Positions 14,314 through 28,260 of a stretch of 64,000 nucleotides of DNA are shown one piece after another. How positions within the stretch are numbered: position 1 is the stretch's first letter; each line of letters starts with the position of its first letter. A program made the translations under genes and the position numbers. This DNA is from Brassica napus (taxonomy: Eukaryota; Streptophyta; Magnoliopsida; Brassicales; Brassicaceae). The notes under the pieces are model-generated. The model worked only from the letters and a program-made list of their open reading frames with translations, had not been told where the DNA came from and made no database searches. Location of the stretch: contig NC_063452.1 of the NCBI RefSeq assembly GCF_020379485.1, positions 34,433,608-34,497,607 of the forward strand, read 5' to 3'.

Positions 14314-14617
14314 AAGTTTGATTTGGATACATAAAGTAGTGGACAATCACCATGAAGTTGAATAAATTTCATAGGAGTTAGGATGAAGATGCTATCCCAC
14401 TTTCAAAGCAAGGGATCCCAGTTTTCCTGTTTGGGAATATGACAACTTGATTTGTATACATAAAGTATTGGACAATCATCAGGAAGTTGAATAAATTTCA
14501 TAGGAGTTTGGATGAAGAGGCTATCCCACTGTCAAATCAGGTGATCCCAGTTTTCCTGTCTGGGAATATGACAACTTCTTCGTCATTCTAATCAAACCAG
14601 GATGAATCGGATGTAAG
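14314..14617 (+). repeat. Pair of monomers with a 47-48-bp deletion and a lost HindIII site
   Basis: The first unit begins with AAGTTT instead of AAGCTT at 14314. At 14441-14450 the sequence goes from GACAACTT straight to GATTTGTATAC, so the segment from TTCGTC to the next HindIII site is missing. The two flanking copies share CTT at the junction, which suggests a microhomology-mediated or slippage deletion. The downstream half has GAAGAGGCTATCCC and AAAGTATTGG, variants otherwise found near 625-680, linking it to the 18-mer block. Confidence 0.8.
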
Positions 14618-17600
14618 AAGCTTGATTTGGATACATAAAGTAGTGGACAATCACCAGGAAGTTGAATAAATTTCATAGGAGTTAGGATGAAGAAGCTATC
14701 CCACTTTCAAAGCAAGGGATCCCAGTTTTCCTATTTGGGAAAATGACAACTTCTTCGTCATTCTAATCAAACCAGGATGAATCGCGATGTAAGAAGCTTG
14801 ATTTGGATACATAAAGTAGTGGACAATCACCAGGAAGTTGAATAAATTCATAGGAGTTAGGATGAAGAAGCTATCCCACTTTCAAAGCAAGGGATCCCAG
14901 TTTTCCTGTTTGGGAAAATGACAACTTCTTCGTCATTCTAATCAAACCAGGATGAATCGGATGTAAGAAGCTTGATTTGGATACATAAAGTAGTGGACAA
15001 TCACCAGGAAGTTGAATAAATTTCATAGGAGTTAGGATGAAGAAGCTATCCCACTTTCAAAGCAAGGGATCCCAGTTTTCCTGTTTGGGAAAATGACAAC
15101 TTCTTCGTCATTCTAATCAAACCAGGATGAATCGCGATGTAAGAAGCTTGATTTGGATACATAAAGTAGTGGACAATCACCAGGAAGTTGAATAAATTTC
15201 ATAGGAGTTAGGATGAAGAAGCTATCCCACTTTCAAAGCAAGGGATCCCAGTTTTCTGTTTGGGAATATGACAACTTCTTCGGCATTCTAATCAAACCAG
15301 GATGAATCACGATGTAAGAAGCTTGATTTGGATACATAAAGTAGTGGAGAATCACCAGGAAGTTGAATAAATCTCATAGGAGTTAGGATGAAGAAGCTAT
15401 CCCACTTTCAAAGCAAGGGATCCCAGTTTTCCTGTTTGGGAATATGACAACTTCTTCGTCATTCTAATCAAACCAGGATGAATCGCGATGTAAGAAGCTT
15501 GATTTGGATACATAAAGTAGTGGACAATCACCAGGAAGTTGAATAAATTCATAGGAGTTAGGATGAAGAAGCTATCCCACTTTCAAAGCAAGGGATCCCA
15601 GTTTTCTGTTTGGGAATATGACAACTTCTTCGTCATTCTAATCAAACCAGGATGAGTCGGGATGTAAGAAGCTTGATTTGGATACATAAAGTAGTGGACA
15701 ATCACCAGGAAGTTGAATAAATTTCATAGGAGTTAGGATGAAGAAGCTATCCCACTTTCAAAGCAGGGATCCCAGTTTTCCTGTTTGGGAATATGACAAC
15801 TTCTTCGTCATTCTAATCAAACCAGGATGAATCGGATGTAAGAAGCTTGATTTGGATACATAAAGTAGTGGACAATCACCAGGAAGTTGAATAAATTTCA
15901 TAGGAGTTAGGATGAAGAAGCTATCCCACTTTCAAAGCAAGGGATCCCAGTTTTCCTGTTTGGGAATATGACAACTTCTTCGTCATTCTAATCAAACCAG
16001 GATGAGTCGGGATGTAAGAAGCTTGATTTGGATACATAAAGTAGTGGACAATCACCAGGAAGTTGAATAAATTTCATAGGAGTTAGGATGAAGAAGCTAT
16101 CCCACTTTCAAAGCAGGGATCCCAGTTTTCCTGTTTGGGAATATGACAACTTCTTCGTCATTCTAATCAAACCAGGATGAATCGGGATGTAAGAAGCTTG
16201 ATTTGGATACATAAAGTAGTGGACAATCACCAGGAAGTTGAATAAATTTCATAGGAGTTAGGATGAAGAAGCTATCCCACTTTCAAAGCAAGGGATCCCA
16301 GTTTTCCTGTTTGGGAAAATGACAACTTCTTCGTCATTCTAATCAAACCAGGATGAATCGCGATGTAAGAAGCTTGATTTGGATACATAAAGTAGTGGAC
16401 AATCACCAGGAAGTTGAATAAATTTCATAGGAGTTAGGATGAAGAAGCTATCCCACTTTCAAAGCAAGGGATCCCAGTTTTCCTGTTTGGGAAAATGACA
16501 ACTTCTTCGTCATTCTAATCAAACCAGGATGAATCGCGATGTAAGAAGCTTGATTTGGATACATAAAGTAGTGGACAATCACCAGGAAGTTGAATAAATT
16601 TCATAGGAGTTAGGATGAAGAAGCTATCCCACTTTCAAAGCAAGGGATCCCAGTTTTCCTGTTTGGGAATATGACAACTTCTTCGTCATTCTAATCAAAC
16701 CAGGATGAATCGCGATGTAAGAAGCTTGATTTGGATACATAAAGTAGTGGACAATCACCAGGAAGTTGAATAAATTTCATAGGAGTTAGGATGAAGAAGC
16801 TATCCCACTTTCAAAGCAAGGGATCCCAGTTTTCCTGTTTGGGAAAATGACAACTTCTTCGTCATTCTAATCAAACCAGGATGAATCGCGATGTAAGAAG
16901 CTTGATTTGGATACATAAAGTAGTGGAGAATCACCAGGAAGTTGAATAAATCTCATAGGAGTTAGGATGAAGAAGCTATCCCACTTTCAAAGCAGGGATC
17001 CCAGTTTTCTGTTTGGGAATATGACAACTTCTTCGTCATTCTAATCAAACCAGGATGAATCGCGATGTAAGAAGCTTGATTTGGATACATAAAGTAGTGG
17101 ACAATCACCAGGAAGTTGAATAAATTCATAGGAGTTAGGATGAAGAAGCTATCCCACTTTCAAAGCAAGGGATCCCAGTTTTCCTGTTTGGGAAAATGAC
17201 AACTTCTTCGTCATTCTAATCAAACCAGGATGAATCGCGATGTAAGAAGCTTGATTTGGATACATAAAGTAGTGGAGACTCACCAGGAAGTTGAATAAAT
17301 CTCATAGGAGTTAGGATGAAGAAGCTATCCCACTTTCAAAGCAAGGGATCCCAGTTTTCCTGTTTGGGAATATGACAACTTCTTCGTCATTCTAATCAAA
17401 CCAGGATGAATCACGGTGTAAGAAGCTTGATTTGGATACATAAAGTAGTGGAGAATCACCAGGAAGTTGAATAAATCTCATAGGAGTTAGGATGAAGAAG
17501 CTATCCCACTTTCAAAGCAGGGATCCCAGTTTTCCTGTTTGGGAATATGACAACTTCTTCGTCATCTAAATCAAACCAGGATGAATCAGGGTGTAAGAAG

Positions 17601-17772
17601 CTTGATTTGGATACATAAAGTAGTGGAAATCACCAGGAAGTTGAATAAATCTCATAGGAGTTAGGATGAAGAAGCTATCCCACTTTCAAAGCAAGGGATC
17701 CCAGTTTTCCTGTTTGGGAATATGACAACTTCTTCGTCATTCTAATCAAACCAGTATGAGTTGGGATGTAGA

Positions 17773-17909
17773 AAGCTTGATTTGTATACATAAAGTATTG
17801 GACAATCACCAGGAAGTTGAATAAATTTCATAGGAGTTAGGATGAAGAAGTCTAGGAATATGACAACTCTTCGTCATTCTAATCAAACCAGGATGAGTCG
17901 GGATGTAAG
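17773..17909 (+). repeat. Truncated satellite monomer (137 bp)
   Basis: HindIII sites at 17773 and 17910 are only 137 bp apart. The sequence passes from GATGAAGAAG through TCTAGG into AATATGACAACTC at about 17851-17870. This removes the TATCCC-to-GTTTGGG portion and leaves a short filler-like TCTAGG. The unit starts as the GAGTTGGGATG/AAAGTATTGG type and is followed by the GTAGGGGACAATC type, the same pair as at 582/755, 3691/3865 and 44376/44553. Confidence 0.82.
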
Positions 17910-20900
17910 AAGCTTGATTTGGATACATAAAGTAGGGGACAATCACCAGGAAGTTGAATAAATTTCATAGGAGTTAGGATGAAGAAGCTATCCCACTTTC
18001 AAAGCAAGGGATCCCAGTTTTCCTGTTTGGGAAAATGACAACTTCTTCGTCATTCTAATCAAACCAGGATGAATCGCGATGTAAGAAGCTTGATTTGGAT
18101 ACATAAAGTAGTGGACAATCACCAGGAAGTTGAATAAATTTCATAGGAGTTAGGATGAAGAAGCTATCCCACTTTCAAAGCAAGGGATCCCAGTTTTCCT
18201 GTTTGGGAATATGACAACTTCTTCGTCATTCTAATCAAACCAGGATGAATCGCGATGTAAGAAGCTTGATTTGGATACATAAAGTAGTGGAGAATCACCA
18301 GGAAGTTGAATAAATCTCATAGGAGTTAGGATGAAGAAGCTATCCCACTTTCAAAGCAAGGGATCCCAGTTTTCCTGTTTGGGAAAATGACAACTTCTTC
18401 GTCATTCTAATCAAACCAGGATGAATCACGGTGTAAGAAGCTTGATTTGGATACATAAAGTAGTGGAGACTCACCAGGAAGTTGAATAAATTTCATAGGA
18501 GTTAGGATGAAGAAGCTATCCCACTTTCAAAGCAGGGATCCCAGTTTTCCTGTTTGGGAAAATGACAACTTCTTCGTCATTCTAATCAAACCAGGATGAA
18601 TCGCGATGTAAGAAGCTTGATTTGGATACATAAAGTAGTGGACAATCACCAGGAAGTTGAATAAATTTCATAGGAGTTAGGATGAAGAAGCTATCCCACT
18701 TTCAAAGCAAGGGATCCCAGTTTTCCTGTTTGGGAAAATGACAACTTCTTCGTCATTCTAATCAAACCAGGATGAATCGCGATGTAAGAAGCTTGATTTG
18801 GATACATAAAGTAGTGGACAATCACCAGGAAGTTGAATAAATTTCATAGGAGTTAGGATGAAGAAGCTATCCCACTTTCAAAGCAAGGGATCCCATTTTC
18901 CTGTTTGGGAAAATGACAACTTCTTCGTCATTCTAATCAAACCAGGATGAATCGCGATGTAAGAAGCTTGATTTGGATACATAAAGTAGTGGACAATCAC
19001 CAGGAAGTTGAATAAATTTCATAGGAGTTAGGATGAAGAAGCTATCCCACTTTCAAAGCAAGGGATCCCAATTTTCCTGTTTGGAATATGACAACTTCTT
19101 CGTCATTCTAATCAAACCAGGATGAATCGCGATGTAAGAAGCTTGATTTGGATACATAAAGTAGTGGAGACTCACCAGGAAGTTGAATAAATCTCATAGG
19201 AGTTAGGATGAAGAAGCTATCCCACTTTCAAAGCAAGGGATCCCATGTTTCCTGTTTGGGAAAATGACAACTTCTTCGTCATTCTAATCAAACCAGGATG
19301 AATCACGGTGTAAGAAGCTTGATTTGGATACATAAAGTAGTGGAGAATCACCAGGAAGTTGAATAAATTTCATAGGAGTTAGGATGAAGAAGCTATCCCA
19401 CTTTCAAAGCAGGGATCACAGTTTTCCTGTCTGGGAAAATGACAACTTCTCCGTCATTCTAATCAAACCAGGATGAATCGCGATGTAAGAAGCTTGATTT
19501 GGATACATAAGGTAGTGGACAATCACCAGGAAATTGAATAAATTTCATAGGAGTTAGGATGAAGAAGCTATCCCACTTTCAAAGCAAGGGATCCCAGTTT
19601 TCCTGTTTGGGAAAATGACAACTTCTTCGTCATTCTAATCAAACCAGGATGAATCGCGATGTAAGAAGCTTGATTTGGATACATAAAGTAGTGGACAATC
19701 ACCAGGAAGTTGAATAAATTTCATAGGAGTTAGGATGAAGAAGCTATCCCACTTTCAAAGCAAGGGATCCCTATTATCCTGTTTGGGAAAATGACAACTT
19801 CTTCGTCATTCTAATCAAACCAGGATGAATCGCGATGTAAGAAGCTTGATTTGGATACATAAAGTAGTGGACAATCACCAGGAAGTTGAATAAATTTCAT
19901 AGGAGTTAGGATGAAGAAGCTATCCCACTTTCAAAGCAAGGGATCCCAGTTTTCCTGTTTGGGAATATGACAACTTCTTCGTCATTCTAATCAAACCAGG
20001 ATGAATCGCGATGTAAGAAGCTTGATTTGGATACATAAAGTAGTGGAGAATCACCAGGAAGTTGAATAAATCTCATAGGAGTTAGGATGAAGAAGCTATC
20101 CCACTTTCAAAGCAAGGGATCCCAGTTTTCCTGTTTGGGAATATGACAACTTCTTCGTCATTCTAATCAAACCAGGATGAATCGCGATGTAAGAAGCTTG
20201 ATTTGGATACATAAAGTAGTGGACAATCACCAGGAAGTTGAATAAATTTCATAGGAGTTAGGATGAAGAAGCTATCCCACTTTCAAAGCAAGGGATCCCA
20301 GTTTTCCTGTTTGGGAAAATGACAACTTCTTCGTCATTCTAATCAAACCAGGATGAATCACGATGTAAGAAGCTTGATTTGGATACATAAAGTAGTGGAC
20401 AATCACCAGGAAGTTGAATAAATTTCATAGGAGTTAGGATGAAGAAGCTATCCCACTTTCAAAGCAAGGGATCCCAGTTTTCCTGTTTGGGAAAATGACA
20501 ACTTCTTCGTCATTCTAATCAAACCAGGATGAATCGCGATGTAAGAAGCTTGATTTGGATACATAAAGTAGTGGAGACTCACCAGGAAGTTGAATAAATC
20601 TCATAGGAGTTAGGATGAAGAAGCTATCCCACTTTCAAAGCAAGGGATCCCAGTTTTCCTGTTTGGGAATATGACAACTTCTTCGTCATTCTAATCAAAC
20701 CAGGATGAATCACGGTGTAAGAAGCTTGATTTGGATACATAAAGTAGTGGAGAATCACCAGGAAGTTGAATAAATCTCATAGGAGTTAGGATGAAGAAGC
20801 TATCCCACTTTCAAATCAGGTGATCCCAGTTTGTCGTTTTGGGAATATGACAACTTCTTCGTCATTCTAATCAAACCAGGATGAATCACGGTGTAAGAAG

Positions 20901-23900
20901 CTTGATTTGGATACATAAAGTAGTGGAAATCACCAGGAAGTTGAATAAATCTCATAGGAGTTAGGATGAAGAAGCTATCCCACTTTCAAAGCAAGGGATC
21001 CCAATTTTCCTGTTTGGGAATATGACAACTTCTTCGTCATTCTAATCAAACCAGGATGAGTCGGGATGTAAGAAGCTTGATTTGGATACATAAAGTAGTG
21101 GACAATCACCAGGAAGTTGAATAAATTTCATAGGAGTTAGGATGAAGAAGCTATCCCACTTTCAAATCAGGTGATCCCAGTTTTCCTGTTTGGGAATATG
21201 ACAACTTCTTCGTCATTCTAATCAAACCAGGATGAATCGCGATGTAAGAAGCTTGATTTGGATACATAAAGTAGTGGACAATCACCAGGAAGTTGAATAA
21301 ATTTCATAGGAGTTAGGATGAAGAAGCTATCCCACTTTCAAAGCAAGGGATCCCAGTTTTCCTGTTTGGGAAAATGACAACTTCTTCGTCATTCTAATCA
21401 AACCAGGATGAATCGCGATGTAAGAAGCTTGATTTGGATACATAAAGTAGTGGACAATCACCAGGAAGTTGAATAAATTTCATAGGAGTTAGGATGAAGA
21501 AGCTATCCCACTTTCAAAGCAAGGGATCCCATTTTCCTGTTTGGGAATATGACAACTTCTTCGTCATTCTAATCAAACCAGGATGAATCGGATGTAAGAA
21601 GCTTGATTTGGATACATAAAGTAGTGGACAATCACCAGGAAGTTGAATAAATTTCATAGGAGTTAGGATGAAGAAGCTATCCCACTTTCAAAGCAGGGAT
21701 CCCAGTTTTCCTGTTTGGGAATATGACAACTTCTTCGTCATTCTAATCAAACCAGGATGAATCGGGATGTAAGAAGCTTGATTTGGATACATAATGTAGT
21801 GGAGAATCACCAGGAAGTTGAATAAATTTCATAGGAGTTAGGATGAAGAAGCTATCCCACTTTCAAAGCAAGGGATCCCAATTTTCCTGTTTGGGAATAT
21901 GACAACTTCTTCGTCATTCTAATCAAACCAGGATGAGTCGGGATGTAAGAAGCTTGATTTGGATACATAAAGTAGTGGACAATCACCAGGAAGTTGAATA
22001 AATTTCATAGGAGTTAGGACGAAGAACCTATCCCACTTTCAAATCAGGGATCCCAGTTTCCTGTTTGGGAATATGACAACTTCTTCGTTATTCTAATCAA
22101 ACCAGCATGAATCGGGATGTAAGAAGCTTGATTTGGATACATAAAGTAGTGGACAATCACCAGGAAGTTGAATAAATTTCATAGGAGTTAGGATGAAGAA
22201 GCTATCCCACTTTCAAAGCAAGGGATCCCAGTTTTCCTGTTTGGGAAAATGACAACTTCTTCGTCATTCTAATCAAACCAGGATGAATCGCGATGTAAGA
22301 AGCTTGATTTGGATACATAAAGTAGTGGACAATCACCAGGAAGTTGAATAAATTTCATAGGAGTTAGGATGAAGAAGCTATCCCACTTTCAAAGCAAGGG
22401 ATCCCATTTTCCTGTTTGGGAAAATGACAACTTCTTCGTCATTCTAATCAAACCAGGATGAATCGCGATGTAAGAAGCTTGATTTGGATACATAAAGTAG
22501 TGGACAATCACCAGGAAGTTGAATAAATTTCATAGGAGTTAGGATGAAGAAGCTATCCCACTTTCAAAGCAAGGGATCCCAGTTTTCCTGTTTGGGAATA
22601 TGACAACTTCTTCGTCATTCTAATCAAACCAGGATGAATCGGGATGTAAGAAGCTTGATTTGGATACATAAAGTAGTGGACAATCACCAGGAAGTTGAAT
22701 AAATTTCATAGGAGTTAGGATGAAGAAGCTATCCCACTTTCAAAGCAAGGGATCCCAGTTTTCCTGTTTGGGAAAATGACAACTTCTTCGTCATTCTAAT
22801 CAAACCAGGATGAATCGCGATGTAAGAAGCTTGATTTGGATACATAAAGTAGTGGACAATCACCAGGAAGTTGAATAAATTTCATAGGAGTTAGGATGAA
22901 GAAGCTATCCCACTTTCAAAGCAAGGGATCCCAGTTTTCCTGTTTGGGAATATGACAACTTCTTCGTCATTCTAATCAAACCAGGATGAATCACGATGTA
23001 AGTAGCTTGATTTGGATACATAATGTAGTGGAGAATCACCAGGAAGTTGAATAAATCTTATAGGAGTTAGGATGAAGAAGCTATCCCACTTTCAAAGCAA
23101 GGGATCCCAGTTTTCCTGTTTGGGAATATGACAACTTCTTCGTCATTCTAATCAAACCAGGATGAATCGCGATGTAAGAAGCTTGATTTGGATACATAAA
23201 GTAGTGGACAATCACCAGGAAGTTGAATAAATTTCATAGGAGTTAGGATGAAGAAGCTATCCCACTTTCAAAGCAAGGGATCCCAGTTTTCCTGTTTGGG
23301 AAAATGACAACTTCTTCGTCATTCTAATCAAACCAGGATGAATCACGATGTAAGAAGCTTGATTTGGATACATAAAGTAGTGGACAATCACCAGGAAGTT
23401 GAATAAATTTCATAGGAGTTAGGATGAAGAAGCTATCCCACTTTCAAAGCAAGGGATCCCAGTTTTCCTGTTTGGGAAAATGACAACTTCTTCGTCATTC
23501 TAATCAAACCAGGATGAATCGCGATGTAAGAAGCTTGATTTGGATACATAAAGTAGTGGACAATCACCAGGAAGTTGAATAAATTTCATAGGAGTTAGGA
23601 TGAAGAAGCTATCCCACTTTCAAAGCAAGGGATCCCAGTTTTCCTGTTTGGGAAAATGACAACTTCTTCGTCATTCTAATCAAACCAGGATGAATCGCGA
23701 TGTAAGAAGCTTGATTTGGATACATAAAGTAGTGGACAATCACCAGGAAGTTGAATAAATTCATAGGAGTTAGGATGAAGAAGCTATCCCACTTTCAAAG
23801 CAAGGGATCCCAGTTTTCCTGTTTGGGAATATGACAACTTCTTCGTCATTCTAATCAAACCAGGATGAATCACGGTGTAAGAAGCTTGATTTGGATACAT

Positions 23901-26900
23901 AAAGTAGTGGAGAATCACCAGGAAGTTGAATAAATCTCATAGGAGTTAGGATGAAGAAGCTATCCCACTTTCAAAGCAGGGATCCCAGTTTTCCTTTTTG
24001 GGAATATGACAACTTCTTCGTCATTCTAATCAAACCAGGATGAATCACGGTGTAAGAAGCTTGATTTGGATACATAAAGTAGTGGAAATCACCAGGAAGT
24101 TGAATAAATCTCATAGGAGTTAGGATGAAGAAGCTATCCCACTTTCAAAGCAAGGGATCCCAATTTTCCTGTTTGGGAATATGACAACTTCTTCGTCATT
24201 CTAATCAAACCAGGATGAGTCGGGATGTAGAAGCTTGATTTGGATACATAAAGTAGTGGACAATCACCAGGAAGTTGAATAAATTTCATAGGAGTTAGGA
24301 TGAAGAAGCTATCCCACTTTCAAAGCAGGGATCCCAGTTTTCCTGTTTGGGAATATGACAACTTCTTCGTCATTCTAATCAAACCAGGATGAGTCGCGAT
24401 GTAAGAAGCTTGATTTGGATACATAAAGTAGTGGACAATCACCAGGAAGTTGAATAAATTTCATAGGAGTTAGGATGAAGAAGCTATCCCACTTTCAAAG
24501 CAAGGGATCCCAGTTTTCCTGTTTGGGAAAATGACAACTTCTTCGTCATTCTAATCAAACCAGGATGAATCGCGATGTAAGAAGCTTGATTTGGATACAT
24601 AAAGTAGTGGACAATCACCAGGAAGTTGAATAAATTTCATAGGAGTTAGGATGAAGAAGCTATCCCACTTTCAAAGCAAGGGATCCCAGTTTTCCTGTTT
24701 GGGAATATGACAACTTCTTCGTCATTCTAATCAAACCAGGATGAATCGGGATGTAAGAAGCTTGATTTGGATACATAAAGTAGTGGACAATCACCAGGAA
24801 GTTGAATAAATTTCATAGGAGTTAGGATGAAGAAGCAATCCCACTGTTAAAGCAGGGATCCCAGTTTTCCTGTTTGGGAATATGACAACTTCTTCGTCAT
24901 TCTAATCAAACCAGGATGAGTCGGGATGTAAGAAGCTTGATTTGGATACATAAAGTAGTGGACAATCACCAGGAAGTTGAATAAATTTCATAGGAGTTAG
25001 GATGAAGAAGCTATCCCACTTTCAAAGCAAGGGATCCCAATTTTCCTGTTTGGGAATATGACAACTTCTTCGTCATTCTAATCAAACCAGGATGAATCGG
25101 GATGTAAGAAGCTTGATTTGGATACATAAAGTAGTGGACAATCACCAGGAAGTTGAATAAATTTCATAGGAGTTAGGATGAAGAAGCTATCCCACTTTCA
25201 AAGCAAGGGATCCCAGTTTTCCTGTTTGGGAATATGACAACTTCTTCGTCATTCTAATCAAACCAGGATGAATCGGGATGTAAGAAGCTTGATTTGGATA
25301 CATAAAGTAGTGGACAATCACCAGGAAGTTGAATAAATTTCATAGGAGTTAGGATGAAGAAGCTATCCCACTTTCAAAGCAAGGGATCCCAGTTTTCCTG
25401 TTTGGGAAAATGACAACTTCTTCGTCATTCTAATCAAACCAGGATGAATCGCGATGTAAGAAGCTTGATTTGGATACATAAAGTAGTGGACAATCACCAG
25501 GAAGTTGAATAAATTTCATAGGAGTTAGGATGAAGAAGCTATCCCACTTTCAAAGCAAGGGATCCCAGTTTTCCTGTTTGGGAAAATGACAACTTCTTCG
25601 TCATTCTAATCAAACCAGGATGAATCGCGATGTAAGAAGCTTGATTTGGATACATAAAGTAGTGGACAATCACCAGGAAGTTGAATAAATTTCATAGGAG
25701 TTAGGATGAAGAAGCTATCCCACTTTCAAAGCAAGGGATCCCAGTTTTCCTGTTTGGGAATATGACAACTTCTTCGTCATTCTAATCAAACCAGGATGAG
25801 TCGGGATGTAAGAAGCTTGATTTGGATACATAAAGTAGTGGACAATCACCAGGAAGTTGAATAAATTTCATAGGAGTTAGGATGAAGAAGCTATCCCACT
25901 TTCAAAGCAAGGGATCCCAGTTTTCCTGTTTGGGAAAATGACAACTTCTTCGTCATTCTAATCAAACCAGGATGAATCGCGATGTAAGAAGCTTGATTTG
26001 GATACATAATGTAGTGGAGAATCACCAGGAAGTTGAATAAATCTCATAGGAGTTAGGATGAAGAAGCTATCCCACTTTCAAAGCAAGGGATCCCAGTTTT
26101 CCTGTTTGGGAATATGACAACTTCTTCGTCATTCTAATCAAACCAGGATGAATCGCGATGTAAGAAGCTTGATTTGGATACATAAAGTAGTGGACAATCA
26201 CCAGGAAGTTGAATAAATTTCATAGGAGTTAGGATGAAGAAGCTATCCCACTTTCAAAGCAGGTGATCCCAGTTTTCCTGTTTGGGAAAATGACAACTTC
26301 TTCGTCATTCTAATCAAACCAGGATGAATCGCGATGTAAGAAGCTTGATTTGGATACATAAAGTAGTGGACAATCACCAGGAAGTTGAATAAATTTCATA
26401 GGAGTTAGGATGAAGAAGCTATCCCACTTTCAAAGCAAGGGATCCCATTTTCCTGTTTGGGAAAATGACAACTTCTTCGTCATTCTAATCAAACCAGGAT
26501 GAATCGCGATGTAAGAAGCTTGATTTGGATACATAAAGTAGTGGACAATCACCAGGAAGTTGAATAAATTTCATAGGAGTTAGGATGAAGAAGCTATCCC
26601 ACTTTCAAAGCAAGGGATCCCATTTTCCTGTTTGGGAAAATGACAACTTCTTCGTCATTCTAATCAAACCAGGATGAATCGCGATGTAAGAAGCTTGATT
26701 TGGATACATAAAGTAGTGGACAATCACCAGGAAGTTGAATAAATTTCATAGGAGTTAGGATGAAGAAGCTATCCCACTTTCAAAGCAAGGGATCCCAGTT
26801 TTCCTGTTTGGGAATATGACAACTTCTTCGTCATTCTAATCAAACCAGGATGAATCGCGATGTAAGAAGCTTGATTTGGATACATAAAGTAGTGGACAAT

Positions 26901-28260
26901 CACCAGGAAGTTGAATAAATTTCATAGGAGTTAGGATGAAGAAGCTATCCCACTTTCAAAGCAAGGGATCCCAGTTTTCCTGTTTGGGAAAATGACAACT
27001 TCTTCGTCATTCTAATCAAACCAGGATGAATCGCGATGTAAGAAGCTTGATTTGGATACATAAAGTAGTGGACAATCACCAGGAAGTTGAATAAATTTCA
27101 TAGGAGTTAGGATGAAGAAGCTATCCCACTTTCAAAGCAAGGGATCCCAGTTTTCCTGTTTGGGAAAATGACAACTTCTTCGTCATTCTAATCAAACCAG
27201 GATGAATCGCGATGTAAGAAGCTTGATTTGGATACATAAAGTAGTGGAGACTCACCAGGAAGTTGAATAAATCTCATATGAGTAAGGATGAAAAAGCTAT
27301 CCCACTTTCAAAGCAAGGGATCCCAATTTTCCTGTTTGGGAAAATGACAACTTCTTCGTCATTCTAATCAAACCAGGATGAATCGCGATGTAAGAAGCTT
27401 GATTTGGATACATAAAGTAGTGGACAATCACCAGGAAGTTGAATAAATTTCATAGGAGTTAGGATGAAGAAGCTATCCCACTTTCAAAGCAAGGGATCCC
27501 AGTTTTCCTGTTTGGGAAAATGACAACTTCTTCGTCATTCTAATCAAACCAGGATGAATCGCGATGTAAGAAGCTTGATTTGGATACATAAAGTAGTGGA
27601 CAATCACCAGGAAGTTGAATAAATTTCATAGGAGTTAGGATGAAGAAGCTATCCCACTTTCGAAGCAAGGGATCCCTATTATCCTGTTTGGGAAAATGAC
27701 AACTTGTTCGTTATTCTAATCAAACCAGGATGAATCGCGATGTAAGAAGCTTGATTTGGATACATAAAGTAGTGGACAATCACCAGGAAGTTGAATAAAT
27801 TTCATAGGAGTTAGGATGAAGAAGCTATCCCACTTTCAAAGCAAGGGATCCCAGTTTTCCTGTTTGGGAATATGACAACTTCTTCGTCATTCTAATCAAA
27901 CCAGGATGAGTCGGGATGTAAGAAGCTTGATTTGGATACATAAAGTAGTGGACAATCACCAGGAAGTTGAATAAATTTCATAGGAGTTAGGATGAAGAAG
28001 CTATCCCACTTTCAAAGCAAGGGATCCCTATTATCCTGTTTGGGAAAATGACAACTTCTTCGTCATTCTAATCAAACCAGGATGAATCGCGATGTAAGAA
28101 GCTTGATTTGGATACATAAAGTAGTGGACAATCACCAGGAAGTTGAATAAATTTCATAGGAGTTAGGATGAAGAAGCTATCCCACTTTCAAAGCAAGGGA
28201 TCCGAGTTTTCCTGTTTGGGAATAGGACAACTTCTTCGTCATTCTAATCAAACCAGGATG

